Part shown: positions 8,562-17,335 of the stretch, piece by piece | Position numbering within the stretch: position 1 is the first letter of the stretch | Layout of the letters: each line of letters starts with the position of its first letter | From: Natrarchaeobaculum sulfurireducens | GTDB lineage: Archaea; Halobacteriota; Halobacteria; Halobacteriales; Natrialbaceae | Reading direction: 5' to 3' | Assembly: GCF_003430825.1 (NCBI RefSeq) | Contig: NZ_CP024047.1 | Span: 2,294,001 to 2,358,000 of the forward strand | Length of the DNA stretch: 64,000 bases | Notes under the pieces: generated by a model | Database searches by the model: none | Told to the model about the DNA's origin: nothing | What the model saw: the letters and a program-made list of their open reading frames with translations, nothing else | Translations under genes and position numbers: made by a program

Positions 8562-10334
8562 TCAGATCGCTTTCAGGGTGTCGTCGCCCGGCTCGTAACA
8601 CTGGCCGCCCATCAACGCGTCCTGAATCGCGTCTTCGACGTCGGCCTCGGCCGCGCCGGTTTCCGCTGTAACTCGTTCGACGAGAGCCGTCCGGTCGGCG
8701 CCATCGCCGTCGTCGAGCACTCCCATCGTCTCGAGGACGTGGGCTTGCAGGTCGATCTCCCCGGTAGCGTCCGTCTCGGTGTCGGACTCGTCGCTCGCCG
8801 CGTCGGCATCGTCGGCCGACGCAGTGGGCTCGTCGCCCGACTCGGTGTCTTCGAGGTCGTCCTCCGAGTCTGCCTCGAGGGTCGACGTCGGCGCAGACTC
8901 GAGGTCGTCCCCGAGGGTCGACGCTGGCGGCTCGCCGATGTCGTCGCCAGCAGTCTCCGGTTCCGACTCGCCTTCGGGTGCTGGTTCGTCCGTCGACTCC
9001 GGCGTCTCGTCGGGGTCGGGGACGTCGATGTCAGCTTCGCCGGGCTCTTCGACCTCCGCTCCGGTCGTGAACTCAGCGCCGAACTCGGCCTCGAGTTGTT
9101 CGCGCTCTTCGTCGTCCATTTCGTACATCCCGCCGTCGCCGAAGTCGTCGGCGTCGACATCTGTGACGTCGTCTTCGGGTTCGTCGATGACGCTTTCGTC
9201 GGTTGAAACGTCCGCAACATCGTCGACTGCAACAGCGTCGTCGACCGTCGCGTCATCGTCCGAAGCGGCCGCTTCGTCCTCGTCTTCGGGTTCGAGCGTA
9301 ACCGGCTCGTCAGCCGTTCCCGACTCGTCAGCGAGCGACGTCTCCGAGGCGTCTTCGACCGACGTCGTCGACTCGGCCTCGAGCGTTCCCGTGGGAGCGT
9401 CCGCGAGCGGCTCGTCGGATTCGGCATCGGCGTCGAGGGCAGCGTCGGACGACGTCTCGGCCGTCGACGTGTCAGAGGGGGTCGCGGAACCGGCTCGTGA
9501 GTCGACGTCACCGCCAGGGGTCGCGGCGACGGATGCCGCTGACTGGGGTTCTGGGTCCTGGTCCGGCGTCGCGACACTCTCCAGGTCGACGCTCGTGAGA
9601 TCGGCAAGCGACGCGAACGAGGCCTCGTCTGCCGACAGTTGGTCGTCCGGCGCGATGTCGAGTCCACTCACCTGGTCGCGTTCGCCCGCGACGACGGCGA
9701 CGGCCTCGAGCGCACAGTCCCGAAGTGCGGCGAGATACGACGGCGTCGTCCCGTAGTGGTCCTGTGCGAGCGGGATGCCGGTCGCGAGCGCGCGCTCGAC
9801 GCCGGCATCCTCGAGGACGGCGGTCAGTGCCTCGCCACGTTCGTCGAGGGTGGCAGCCGCTGCGTAGATGCCGATGCGCTCTAGGGTCTGTTCGGCCGCG
9901 CTGACGACCCAGCGGTCCCGGGTGTCGGCGTCGACGGCCGAGATACTCTCGGGACGAACTGACGTGTACACGCGATCGGAGTCTTCGGGCTCGAACGTCC
10001 GTGCTTTGCCCGTCGCCGCGACGAATGCGGGCGGTGTGGTCTGTTCGAGGAAAGCGAGCGCATCCGGCTGATACTGACCGGCGTAGACGACGAACGCACC
10101 CGTCGGGTCGACGACGCGAGCACGAACCATCTCATCGTTTACGTCCGATATCTCGGTGAGCGTTCCGACCGCGAACAGACGGTTCATCCGGGCACCGGTC
10201 GGCGAGATGACGTAGTTCGGGGCACGCTCTTCGTCGCTTTCGGTGTAGGAGAGGGAGGCGTCGTCGTACTCCGCGGCGAACAGTCGGTAAGCGACCTCAC
10301 GGCCGGGAATCTCTTCATCGTCAGTCGCGCTCAT
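8562..10334 (-). CDS. rpap1: RPA-associated protein (RPAP, COG3390)
   Basis: 590 residues from the ATG at 10334, which overlaps the rpa1 stop codon (ATGA), indicating translational coupling. The first ~230 residues form an OB-fold-like region (ERAPNYVISPTGA, NRLFAVGTLTEI, VVDPTGAFVVYAGQY). Residues ~235-520 are a low-complexity linker of Asp, Glu, Ser and Thr. The last ~65 residues look like a winged helix (LQAHVLETMGVL through YEPGDDTLKAI), the position of the RPA32 C-terminal winged helix. In Haloferax, RPAPs co-purify with the cognate RPA and are needed for DNA repair. A longer frame back to 10730 lies wholly inside rpa1 and is rejected. The length of the linker is notable. Confidence 0.88.
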   Translation of the reverse strand: MSATDDEEIPGREVAYRLFAAEYDDASLSYTESDEERAPNYVISPTGARMNRLFAVGTLTEISDVNDEMVRARVVDPTGAFVVYAGQYQPDALAFLEQTTPPAFVAATGKARTFEPEDSDRVYTSVRPESISAVDADTRDRWVVSAAEQTLERIGIYAAAATLDERGEALTAVLEDAGVERALATGIPLAQDHYGTTPSYLAALRDCALEAVAVVAGERDQVSGLDIAPDDQLSADEASFASLADLTSVDLESVATPDQDPEPQSAASVAATPGGDVDSRAGSATPSDTSTAETSSDAALDADAESDEPLADAPTGTLEAESTTSVEDASETSLADESGTADEPVTLEPEDEDEAAASDDDATVDDAVAVDDVADVSTDESVIDEPEDDVTDVDADDFGDGGMYEMDDEEREQLEAEFGAEFTTGAEVEEPGEADIDVPDPDETPESTDEPAPEGESEPETAGDDIGEPPASTLGDDLESAPTSTLEADSEDDLEDTESGDEPTASADDADAASDESDTETDATGEIDLQAHVLETMGVLDDGDGADRTALVERVTAETGAAEADVEDAIQDALMGGQCYEPGDDTLKAI

Positions 10335-11650
10335 GCGTCCACCCCCTCGAGCCCAGCGAGGTCGTCGCCCTCGACGTCCTCGAGGAACGAGCGTGCCCGC
10401 ACTTCGGGGTCGTCGTCGCTCTCGGTGAACGATTCGGCGTCGAGATTCGCGCCGTACTCGTCGACCGAGAGATGGCCACGGACGCGGTACTCGCGGCCGA
10501 CGATACGGTCGCGGATCGTGTCGGCGACGACCTCCTGATCCATCGCTTCGCGAGCCTGCTCGAGGGCGTCCTCGAGGGTTCCGTCGTAGACCTCTTCGGT
10601 CAGCTCGTCGTCGAGGATGACGGTGACCGCACCGGTGCCATCGTCGAGGATCGCCTTCACACGGAGGTCGTCGATGCCGTCGACCGAGCCGTGAGTTCGA
10701 CACTGCCCTTTCTGGATGACGCGGTAGCACTCGGGACAGCGCTGGATGAGCCCGGAGCCGTCACGGACGGCGATGGCGTTGCCGACCACTTCGACGTCGT
10801 AGATACCGCCGGTATCGACGGCCTCGTGGATGCTCATCGTCGTCACGTCGGCCCCGACGTCGACCGCACGGTCGACCGCCGACACCGCCGAGAACTCGGA
10901 GACGTTCACCTCGGGAACGCCCCGGAACTCCTGGACGTAGGCGTTCTCGATGCGGACGGTAGCGCCCTCCTCGAGTTCGGGTGCCGGCTCCCAGTTCGTA
11001 AAGGGGAGTCGACCGCTCTCGTCGCCGAAGACGCCGCTCAGAATCTCCGTCTCGCCGTCGCGACCGTCGATCGTCCGGCGTTCACACTCGAGGACGGCCA
11101 CCTCGACGGTGACCGCGCGGTCGCCCGTCTGCAGGTCCGAAAGCGTCGCCTCGCCGCCGAGCTGGTCAGCGTACGCCTCGAGTAGTTCGGGCTCGCCGTC
11201 GTCGAGCGACAGCGACGTGCTCTCGCCGAGGTTGAGTTCGGGCTCGCCGTCCCACTCGCGAACCGAAGCGTTGCCCGCGGTGATCGCGTCTCCCGGCTCG
11301 AGGCCGAAGTCCTCCCAGGCGGTGTAATCGATGACGCCGGTCTCGTCGGCGAGTGTCCCTTCGACGATGACGTGATCGTCACCCTGGTAGCGGATCGATC
11401 GCTTGCCCGCGGTCAGGACGACGCCGCTTACCGTCACATTCCCGTCGTCGGGGGTGATCTCGGCGACGTCTCTGGCCGACGGAGCGCCGCCACCGCCGCT
11501 CGAGCCATCACCGTACTTCCGGCGGAGGCTGCCTTTGGCTTCGTCGATTGGAACGCTGTACTCTACTAGGTTCTGCAGGTCGGATTTGACCTCCTCTTTG
11601 TCGACACCGAGGTCGGAGGCGAGTTCCTCGGCATGATCGTCGAGTTCCAT
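10331..11650 (-). CDS. rpa1: Single-stranded DNA-binding protein, replication protein A (RPA1-like)
   Basis: 439 residues from the ATG at 11650; the longer frame to 11815 adds a non-homologous stretch and lies upstream of the TATA box. A short helical N-terminal region (MELDDHAEELASDLGV) is followed by three OB folds, each recognisable by its V-x-V-x-G strand pattern and W-x-D/E loop (DYTAWEDFG, PFTNWEPAP), then a zinc finger CPEC...C-x-x-H (about residues 303-318) and a last OB-like region. It binds and protects ssDNA in replication and repair. Size and order match haloarchaeal RPA1 rather than the shorter RPA3. First gene of rpa1-rpap1-rpe. Confidence 0.9.
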   Translation of the reverse strand: MELDDHAEELASDLGVDKEEVKSDLQNLVEYSVPIDEAKGSLRRKYGDGSSGGGGAPSARDVAEITPDDGNVTVSGVVLTAGKRSIRYQGDDHVIVEGTLADETGVIDYTAWEDFGLEPGDAITAGNASVREWDGEPELNLGESTSLSLDDGEPELLEAYADQLGGEATLSDLQTGDRAVTVEVAVLECERRTIDGRDGETEILSGVFGDESGRLPFTNWEPAPELEEGATVRIENAYVQEFRGVPEVNVSEFSAVSAVDRAVDVGADVTTMSIHEAVDTGGIYDVEVVGNAIAVRDGSGLIQRCPECYRVIQKGQCRTHGSVDGIDDLRVKAILDDGTGAVTVILDDELTEEVYDGTLEDALEQAREAMDQEVVADTIRDRIVGREYRVRGHLSVDEYGANLDAESFTESDDDPEVRARSFLEDVEGDDLAGLEGVDA

Positions 11651-11671
11651 CACTGGCTTTTCGAGCGGGGG

Positions 11672-11680
11672 CTTAAAAAG
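11672..11680 (-). promoter_or_regulatory. TATA box of the rpa1 operon
   Basis: On the minus strand this reads CTTTTTAAG. Its centre is 26 bases upstream of the ATG at 11650, placing transcription start on the start codon (leaderless) and fixing the rpa1 start. The remainder of the intergenic region is shared with the divergent small membrane protein gene at 11754. Confidence 0.7.
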
Positions 11681-11753
11681 CGTTCCCGGACCGTGGTGGA
11701 AGTGACTCGGCGAACGGCGATACGTACATCTGGTCGGCGACGAGACGACAGAC

Positions 11754-11963
11754 ATGGAACGACTCGGTGCGGCACTCGGTGGGCTCGCGTTCGTCGCGGC
11801 GATCTTCGGCGGCATCGTCGTACTCAGGGTCCTTACACGGGCGCTGTACGCAGTGATCTGGTTCGCCGAGACCGTTGCGACGTTCGCGTTTGCACTGTTG
11901 ATCGGCTACGTCGTCTACCGAATCCTGCTCGGAACGAGTGACGATCCGCGTCGGACGCGATAG
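11754..11963 (+). CDS. Small membrane protein, function unknown
   Basis: 69 residues with two closely spaced hydrophobic helices (roughly 5-28 and 33-58) and a short basic tail ending PRRTR, so it probably sits in the cytoplasmic membrane as a hairpin with the tail inside. No family recognised. It is divergent from rpa1 and ends 46 bases before the likely start of the riboflavin-pathway reductase, so the two may share a transcript. Codon use matches neighbouring genes, which supports it being real. Confidence 0.65.
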   Translation: MERLGAALGGLAFVAAIFGGIVVLRVLTRALYAVIWFAETVATFAFALLIGYVVYRILLGTSDDPRRTR

Positions 11964-12009
11964 GTCGACTGCAGAGTCTTCTTTAGGACGCCGGACGCAG
12001 ATGTCGATA

Positions 12010-12669
12010 ATGCACGTCGTCGTCAACGCCGCAATGAGCGCGGACGGAAAACTCTCCTCGCGCCGTCGCGAGCAGATCACCATCAGTGGCGAGGCTGACT
12101 TCGCCCGCGTCGATCGCCTCCGGGCTGCTAGCGACGCAGTCGTCGTCGGCGTCGGCACCGTCCTCGCCGACGATCCACACCTTACGGTCAAAGACGACTC
12201 GCTGACGGCGGCGCGCCGTGAGCGCGGTGAGTCAGCCCACCCTGCCCGCGTCGTGATCGACTCGAGGGGCCGGACCCCGTTGGACGCCGCTATCGTCGAC
12301 GACGCGGCGACGACCTACGTCTGTCTGAGCGAGCGCGCACCCGTCGACAAACGGATGGACCTCGCCGACCGCGCCGAACTCGTCACCGCTGGCGAGACGC
12401 GGGTCGACCTCCAACGTGCGTTCGCGGCCATACAACAGGCCGGACTCGAGCAGATCATGGTCGAAGGCGGCGGCGAACTCATCTTCTCGCTGTTCGAGGT
12501 CGGGCTGGTCGACGAACTACGCGTCTTCGTCGGCCCGACGGTGATCGGCGGCCGGGACGCCCCCACGCTGGCCGACGGCAACGGCTTCGTCTCGAACTTC
12601 CCGACGCTCTCGCTCGAGAGCGTCGAACGGCTCGGCGAGGGCGTGCTGTTGACCTGGAACGCCCAGTGA
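12010..12669 (+). CDS. 2,5-diamino-6-(ribosylamino)-4(3H)-pyrimidinone 5'-phosphate reductase (RibD C-terminal family)
   Basis: 219 residues from the ATG at 12010 (MHVVVNAAMSADGKLSSR); an ATG three codons earlier at 12001 is possible. The DHFR-like fold shows NAAMSADGKL at the N-terminus, VGVGTVLADDP in the middle and MVEGGGELIFSLFE with VGPTVIGG near the end, the diagnostic motifs of RibD-C/archaeal ArfC reductases. It reduces the ribosyl side chain with NADPH in archaeal riboflavin (and hence FAD/F420-related flavin) biosynthesis. It is a stand-alone reductase without the deaminase domain of bacterial RibD, as usual in archaea. Confidence 0.87.
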   Translation: MHVVVNAAMSADGKLSSRRREQITISGEADFARVDRLRAASDAVVVGVGTVLADDPHLTVKDDSLTAARRERGESAHPARVVIDSRGRTPLDAAIVDDAATTYVCLSERAPVDKRMDLADRAELVTAGETRVDLQRAFAAIQQAGLEQIMVEGGGELIFSLFEVGLVDELRVFVGPTVIGGRDAPTLADGNGFVSNFPTLSLESVERLGEGVLLTWNAQ

Positions 12670-12721
12670 CGACCGGATAAAAACCCGTCAAACATAACCG
12701 GCGGCGACACGTTCTACACGT

Positions 12722-13255
12722 ATGGAACGCGCTACGTTCGGCGGCGGTTGTTTCTGGTGTGTCGAAGCCGCACTCAAGGAACTCGAGGGCGTCGAATCGG
12801 TCACCTCCGGCTACGCAGGAGGCCACACGGACGAGCCGACCTACCGGGAGGTCTGTTCGGGCCAGACCGGCCACGCAGAGGTCGTCCAGGTCGAGTACGA
12901 TCCCGGCCAGATCGCCTACGAGGACCTCCTCGAGGTCTTTTTCACCATCCACGACCCAACGACGAAAGACCGCGAGGGCCCCGACGTCGGCTCGCAGTAT
13001 CGCTCGGCGATCTACGCCCACGACGACGACCAGCTCGAGACCGCCCAGGCGTTCGCCGACGCACTCGAGAAAGAGGGACTCTACGACGGCATCGTGACCG
13101 AGATCGAGCCGCTCGAGACGTTCTACGAGGCCGAGGAGTCCCACCAGGATTACTTCGAGAAGAATCCGACCGACGCCTACTGCCGGATGCACGCCGCACC
13201 GAAAGTCGAAAAGGTCAGAGCGAAGTTCGCCTCGAAGCCGTCCGTCGACGACTGA
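12722..13255 (+). CDS. msrA: Peptide-methionine (S)-S-oxide reductase MsrA
   Basis: 177 residues. The N-terminal GGCFWC contains the catalytic cysteine (residue 10) in the invariant GCFW motif; C13 and C172-side cysteines are not the usual distal resolving pair, though CRMHAAPK near the C-terminus (YCRMH) offers a candidate resolving cysteine. Also present are SGYAGG, HAEVVQVEYDP and FFTIHDPTTKDREGPDVGSQYRS, all diagnostic of MsrA. It reduces oxidised methionine in proteins and is cytoplasmic (no signal). It starts 52 bases after the reductase gene; AT-rich sequence in that gap (around 12674-12700) may hold its own promoter. Confidence 0.95.
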   Translation: MERATFGGGCFWCVEAALKELEGVESVTSGYAGGHTDEPTYREVCSGQTGHAEVVQVEYDPGQIAYEDLLEVFFTIHDPTTKDREGPDVGSQYRSAIYAHDDDQLETAQAFADALEKEGLYDGIVTEIEPLETFYEAEESHQDYFEKNPTDAYCRMHAAPKVEKVRAKFASKPSVDD

Positions 13256-13384
13256 CAATCGGTTCGCACGGCTCAACAATCTTTTCTGCGTCGTGTAGCT
13301 CGAGTCCGCCGTTTATCTCCCGGCCCGCTATCGCCGCCCGCCGAGGAGAAAACTTACAATCGGCGACTGACCAGCCGGCACTGA

Positions 13385-13600
13385 ATGACCGACGATATGA
13401 CCGTCGCAGAGGTCCTCGAGCGGGTGCGAGAACGGCGTCGCCAGAAGCGGTGTCCGGACTGCAGTAACGTCGTCTCCATCCGTGGATTTCGTGGGGAGTA
13501 CCGCTGGGAGTGTCGCGGCTGTGGGGCGATCGGCATCGGCTACCGGACTCGAGCCGGGGCGCTCGAGGCCGTCCAGCAGCGACGACGGAATCGACGCTGA
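13385..13600 (+). CDS. Micro zinc-ribbon protein
   Basis: 71 residues with two C-x-x-C knuckles (KRCPDCSNVV and ECRGCGAIG) in a highly basic context, a zinc-ribbon fold typical of the many tiny zinc proteins of haloarchaea. A helix (VAEVLERVRERRR) precedes the first knuckle. It could bind nucleic acid or a protein partner; function unknown. A second ATG four codons in (MTVAEV) is an alternative start. It is convergent with the flavoprotein gene ending at 13640. Confidence 0.75.
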   Translation: MTDDMTVAEVLERVRERRRQKRCPDCSNVVSIRGFRGEYRWECRGCGAIGIGYRTRAGALEAVQQRRRNRR

Positions 13601-13639
13601 GCATCGAGTTCGGCCGCCCATCGACGGTTTGGTGGGCGA

Positions 13640-15061
13640 TTACCGAAGGGTTCCCGAGAGGACTTTCGCCGCGACGAGTACCGGATCCCACGTCGTGTTG
13701 AACGGCGGTGCGTAGGCCAGGTCGTAGTCCTCGAGGTCGAAGACGGTGGCTTCCTCCTCGAGGGCCCCGACGATCGCGTGGCTCCGATGGACTGCGCCCT
13801 CGCCGTACTCGCTGACGAGGCTCCCACCGAGGACGCGGCCGGTCTGACGGTCGGCGGTTAGCGTAACGGTGACGGTGCCGCCCTCCGGGTAGTAGCCGGC
13901 GCGGGAGTTCGCGTCGATCGTCTTCGTTACCGGGTCGAATCCGGCGGCGGTCGCCTCCTCGTGGTCGAGTATCCCGGTTCGAGCCGCTTCGACGTCGAAC
14001 ACCTTGATCGCCGCCGTACCCGCGACGCTGCCGCCTTCCGTCGGGGTTCCGGCGACGGTTTGCCCGACGGCCCGACCGTGGCGGTTCGCCGTTAGCGCCA
14101 ACGGGACGTAGACTGGGTCACCCGTGACCGTGTGGGCTGCCTCCGCACAGTCGCCCGCGGCGTAGACGTCGGGGACGTTCGTCTCGCAGTACGCGTCTGT
14201 CGCAATCGCGCCCGTCTCCCCGAGATCGATCCCGGCGGCCTCGGCGAGCGCCGTCCGCGGCCGGACGCCGGTGCCGAGCAACACCATCTCGACGTCGATC
14301 CGGCCCTCGTCGGTGACGACTGCCTCGACGGCGTCGTCTCCTGTGAGTTCGAGTACGTCGGTTCCGAGGTGAACGAGCACGTCCTCCTCACGGAGGTGGT
14401 CGGCGACTGCCTCACTCGTCGCCTCACTGAACCCGTTCAACAGCCGGTCGCCACGCTGGAACACGTTCACCTCGAAGCCGTTCGCAGCGAGCGCCTCCGC
14501 CATCTCGAGGCCGACGTAACCGCCGCCGACGACGGCCACCGGGCCAACACAGTCCTCGAGATAGCGACACGCCGGGCCGCGGTCGGGCTGCTGAAACGAC
14601 TCCCGAGTGCGGGCTCTCGCGACGTACTCGCGCAGTTCCTTTCCGTCGCTCATCGAGCCGAGGGTGTAGACGCCCTCGCGGTCGGTGCCATCGATCGACG
14701 GGACCACCGCCTCGGCACCGGTCGCGAGTAGCAGGTGGTCGTAGGACTGGACAATCGGCTCACCGCCGTCGAGCGGTTCGGCGGTCACCGTTTGCCCGTC
14801 GGGATCGATCGCGACGACCTCGTGGCCCGTCCGCAGGTCGATGTCCCGTTCCTCTCGGAACTCCTCGGGCGTCACCGAGACGAGCGCCTCGAGCGATTGG
14901 ATCTCCCCTTTCACGTAGTAAGGGAGTCCGCAGGCACCGTAGGAGACCCACTCCCCTTTCTCGAAGACGACGACCTCGAGGTCCGGGTCGTCGCGTTTGG
15001 CCTTACTCGCCGCAGACATACCCGCCGCGTCACCGCCGACGACGACGAAGGGTTCCGTCAT
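13640..15061 (-). CDS. FAD-dependent pyridine nucleotide-disulfide oxidoreductase (CoA-disulfide reductase/NADH oxidase type)
   Basis: 473 residues from the ATG at 15061. It has the FAD-binding start VVVGGDAAGMSAA, a single redox-active cysteine C44 in YGACGLPYY, the NAD(P)H-binding GGGYVGLEMAEAL, the FAD motif VYAAGDCAE, and a C-terminal dimerisation domain with TGILDHEEA and SAYAPPFNT-like ending (YDLAYAPPFNTTWDP). One active-site cysteine rather than C-x-x-x-x-C places it with CoA-disulfide reductases, NADH oxidases and persulfide reductases. It probably keeps low-molecular-weight thiols reduced or handles peroxide. Divergent from the IMPDH-family gene, 106 bases between starts. Confidence 0.88.
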   Translation of the reverse strand: MTEPFVVVGGDAAGMSAASKAKRDDPDLEVVVFEKGEWVSYGACGLPYYVKGEIQSLEALVSVTPEEFREERDIDLRTGHEVVAIDPDGQTVTAEPLDGGEPIVQSYDHLLLATGAEAVVPSIDGTDREGVYTLGSMSDGKELREYVARARTRESFQQPDRGPACRYLEDCVGPVAVVGGGYVGLEMAEALAANGFEVNVFQRGDRLLNGFSEATSEAVADHLREEDVLVHLGTDVLELTGDDAVEAVVTDEGRIDVEMVLLGTGVRPRTALAEAAGIDLGETGAIATDAYCETNVPDVYAAGDCAEAAHTVTGDPVYVPLALTANRHGRAVGQTVAGTPTEGGSVAGTAAIKVFDVEAARTGILDHEEATAAGFDPVTKTIDANSRAGYYPEGGTVTVTLTADRQTGRVLGGSLVSEYGEGAVHRSHAIVGALEEEATVFDLEDYDLAYAPPFNTTWDPVLVAAKVLSGTLR

Positions 15062-15133
15062 GGGTGTACCAACTATCGGCTCCACTGTAACTGTGGAGGT
15101 CGACCGCCCCGAATGGGGGGCGCGATCAGATCA

Positions 15134-15139
15134 TTTATT
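15134..15139 (+). promoter_or_regulatory. TATA box of the IMPDH-family gene
   Basis: TTTATT within GATCATTTATTCC, centred about 31 bases upstream of the ATG at 15168. The expected transcription start near 15163 would leave a leader of about five bases, and the box excludes the longer frame starting at 14997. Confidence 0.6.
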
Positions 15140-15167
15140 CCGCTGGACGCTGATCTTCGGACGGCTC

Positions 15168-16253
15168 ATGAAGAATCTCAGGACGGGACTGAGCTACGGA
15201 GACGTACTGCTCGTTCCGCAGCGGTCGCCTGTCGACAGCCGACGGGACGTCGACCTTTCGACGACGCTGACGCCAGGAATCGACCTCGAGACGCCACTCG
15301 TTTCGGCGGCGATGGACACCGTGACGGAAGCCGACCTCGCAACCGCGCTGGGGAACGCCGGTGGCATCGGCGTGATCCACCGGTTTCTCACGGTCGACGA
15401 ACAGGCAAGCGAGGTAGCAAAGGTAGCCGACGCCGGCGTCCCGGTCGCCGCCGCCGTCGGGATCAACGAGAGCTACGTCGACCGTGCCGGGGCCGTCCTC
15501 GAGGCCGGAGCCGACGCCGTCGTCGTCGACGTCGCCCACGGCCACCTAGAGCGTACCCTCGAGGCCACCGAAACGCTTCGGTCGACGTATCCGGACGCCG
15601 ACCTCGTCGTTGGGAACGTCGCGACGCCAGCGGGCGTCGAGGACCTCGCCGAGGCCGGCGCAGACTGCGTAAAAGTCGGGGTTGGACCGGGTTCACACTG
15701 TACCACCCGGAAGGTCGCCGGCGCGGGCGTCCCGCAGCTGACCGCCATCGACGACTGCGCCGACGTCGCTCGAGACCTCGGCATCACGATCATCGCCGAC
15801 GGAGGCATCCGGACCTCCGGCGACGCCGTGAAGGCGCTGATGGCCGGCGCCGACGCGGTCATGCTCGGCAGTCTCTTCGCCGGCACCGAGGAGGCGCCGA
15901 GTGAGGTCGTCGAGATCGACGGCGTTCGGTACAAGCGCTCGCGCGGAATGGCGACGACCGCCGCCGCTGAGGACCGGTCGGACAAAGACGAAGCCGTCCG
16001 CGCGGACGAGGGCGTCGAGGGACTGACACCCTACAAGGGCCCCGCTGCCACCGTCGCAACGGAGTTCTGTGCAGGCATCAAATCCGGGCTCTCCTACTGC
16101 GGCGGGCTCACGATCTCCGATGCTCGAGCGAACGCCGAGTTCGTCCGCGTCGCTCCGAGCGCGAGAGAACGTGAGGGATCACACACGGACAACGAGTGGG
16201 AGACGATCAGCGTCGACAGCGTCGACTACGCTGCCGCGGGCGACGACGACTGA
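15168..16253 (+). CDS. guaB: IMP dehydrogenase/GMP reductase family protein lacking CBS domains
   Basis: 361 residues. TIM-barrel enzyme with [22 protein letters not shown], the catalytic loop [10 protein letters not shown] (cysteine 178), [10 protein letters not shown], and a C-terminal YKRSRGM plus [11 protein letters not shown]. Canonical IMP dehydrogenases are about 490 residues because two CBS domains are inserted near residue 90; here that insert is absent. The EGVEG-x-x-PYKG flap resembles IMPDH more than GMP reductase, while the length fits GMP reductase, so the direction of the reaction (IMP to XMP, or GMP to IMP) is not settled by sequence. Confidence 0.8.
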   Translation: MKNLRTGLSYGDVLLVPQRSPVDSRRDVDLSTTLTPGIDLETPLVSAAMDTVTEADLATALGNAGGIGVIHRFLTVDEQASEVAKVADAGVPVAAAVGINESYVDRAGAVLEAGADAVVVDVAHGHLERTLEATETLRSTYPDADLVVGNVATPAGVEDLAEAGADCVKVGVGPGSHCTTRKVAGAGVPQLTAIDDCADVARDLGITIIADGGIRTSGDAVKALMAGADAVMLGSLFAGTEEAPSEVVEIDGVRYKRSRGMATTAAAEDRSDKDEAVRADEGVEGLTPYKGPAATVATEFCAGIKSGLSYCGGLTISDARANAEFVRVAPSAREREGSHTDNEWETISVDSVDYAAAGDDD

Positions 16254-16328
16254 CGTTCTCCCGACATCTCAACAGCCCCGACACCCCTGACGGCCGCAAT
16301 CGCGTCCTCGAGACGGCACCGAATTCGA

Positions 16329-16682
16329 TCACGTCCCCGGAACGCCCGCGGCGTCGAAGGTCGTGACACCGGCGGTCGCGAGGACGTACAACACCACGAC
16401 AACGGCGAGCCACGCGACCAGCGTGATCCCGGCGGCGTCGATCCATCCGCCCGGATACCGACGCTTGATGAGTGCCAGGTACGCGAGCAGGACGATCGCC
16501 GGGCCGAGCAGTGGAATCCATCCGACGAAGAAGCCGACAACGCTCCAGACGATCGCACCGAAGAGGGCCGTCCAGACCGCATACGTGTAGTCACTTATGT
16601 CGGCGACGACCCTGGCACCGAAATGGATTCCGAGGGCACCGATCAGCAGGCTGACGACGAACACGACGAAGCTATCGATCAT
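16329..16682 (-). CDS. Integral membrane protein, function unknown
   Basis: 117 residues with four predicted membrane helices (about 3-25, 34-54, 56-70 and 84-105). The second helix pair contains AVWTALFGAIVWSVVGFFVGWIP, and KRRYPGG marks a cytoplasmic loop. The composition is typical of conserved haloarchaeal small membrane proteins. It is convergent with the IMPDH-family gene and no partner is suggested by the neighbours. I recognise no family with known function. Confidence 0.7.
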   Translation of the reverse strand: MIDSFVVFVVSLLIGALGIHFGARVVADISDYTYAVWTALFGAIVWSVVGFFVGWIPLLGPAIVLLAYLALIKRRYPGGWIDAAGITLVAWLAVVVVLYVLATAGVTTFDAAGVPGT

Positions 16683-16825
16683 ACCTACTCGTTACGAGTC
16701 GACGACCAAGTCAGTACCCACCGACTGAATCCGCCAACCGCGGTCGACCGTCGGGATCGCCACCCGACGCTCAGACGATCACGATCTCGAGTACAGGCTT
16801 CGGAACGCTGGTTCTCCGATCCGCG

Positions 16826-17191
16826 CTATAACTCCTGGCTCGTCTTTGCCCAGATACTCATCGCGCGACTCTTCGCGCGTTCGATCCGAACCCGAAACCG
16901 CCGCTCGTCGTTCAGATCGATCGTAATCCGTTCGACGTCGGCGATGTAGCGGGCTTTCCGATGGCTCCCCTGACGGACGCCGACGGTCTCGTTGACCAGC
17001 GAGGCGTCAGTCAACTGATCGAGCTTTCGATATGTCGTCGACAGGGGGAGCCCGGTCACCTCGGCGACCTCGTCGACGGTCTTCGGTTCCTCGAGCACCG
17101 CGACGATCTTCCGGCAGCCGTCGTCGTCCAGGGCGCCGACGACCGTCTCGATGTCCGGCCCTTCTCCTGCCGACGAGAACTCGAGGGACAT
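16826..17191 (-). CDS. Winged helix-turn-helix transcriptional regulator
   Basis: 121 residues. The central part is a winged helix: CRKIVAVLEEPKTVDEVAEVTGLPLSTTYRKLDQL, where TVDEVAEVTGLPLSTTYRKL forms the helix-turn-helix, followed by a wing (NETVGVRQG) and a C-terminal stretch (ERITIDLNDERRFRVRI). This is the ArsR-like HTH group common in haloarchaea. It probably acts as a DNA-binding switch without a large sensor domain. It is divergent from the cobalamin adenosyltransferase gene, which it could regulate; that is inference from position only. Confidence 0.75.
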   Translation of the reverse strand: MSLEFSSAGEGPDIETVVGALDDDGCRKIVAVLEEPKTVDEVAEVTGLPLSTTYRKLDQLTDASLVNETVGVRQGSHRKARYIADVERITIDLNDERRFRVRIERAKSRAMSIWAKTSQEL

Positions 17192-17335
17192 AGGCGTACG
17201 AATACGTTAGGGTCGAAGCCTCAAGACAGGTTTGGTCACTGTACTGATCTGTCGGGAACGGTCCGTCGCCGTTCGCCCGAGGGTGCTCCTTCGAGGACGA
17301 GTACCTACATGTACGACCGGACCGAGAGGTCGTCT

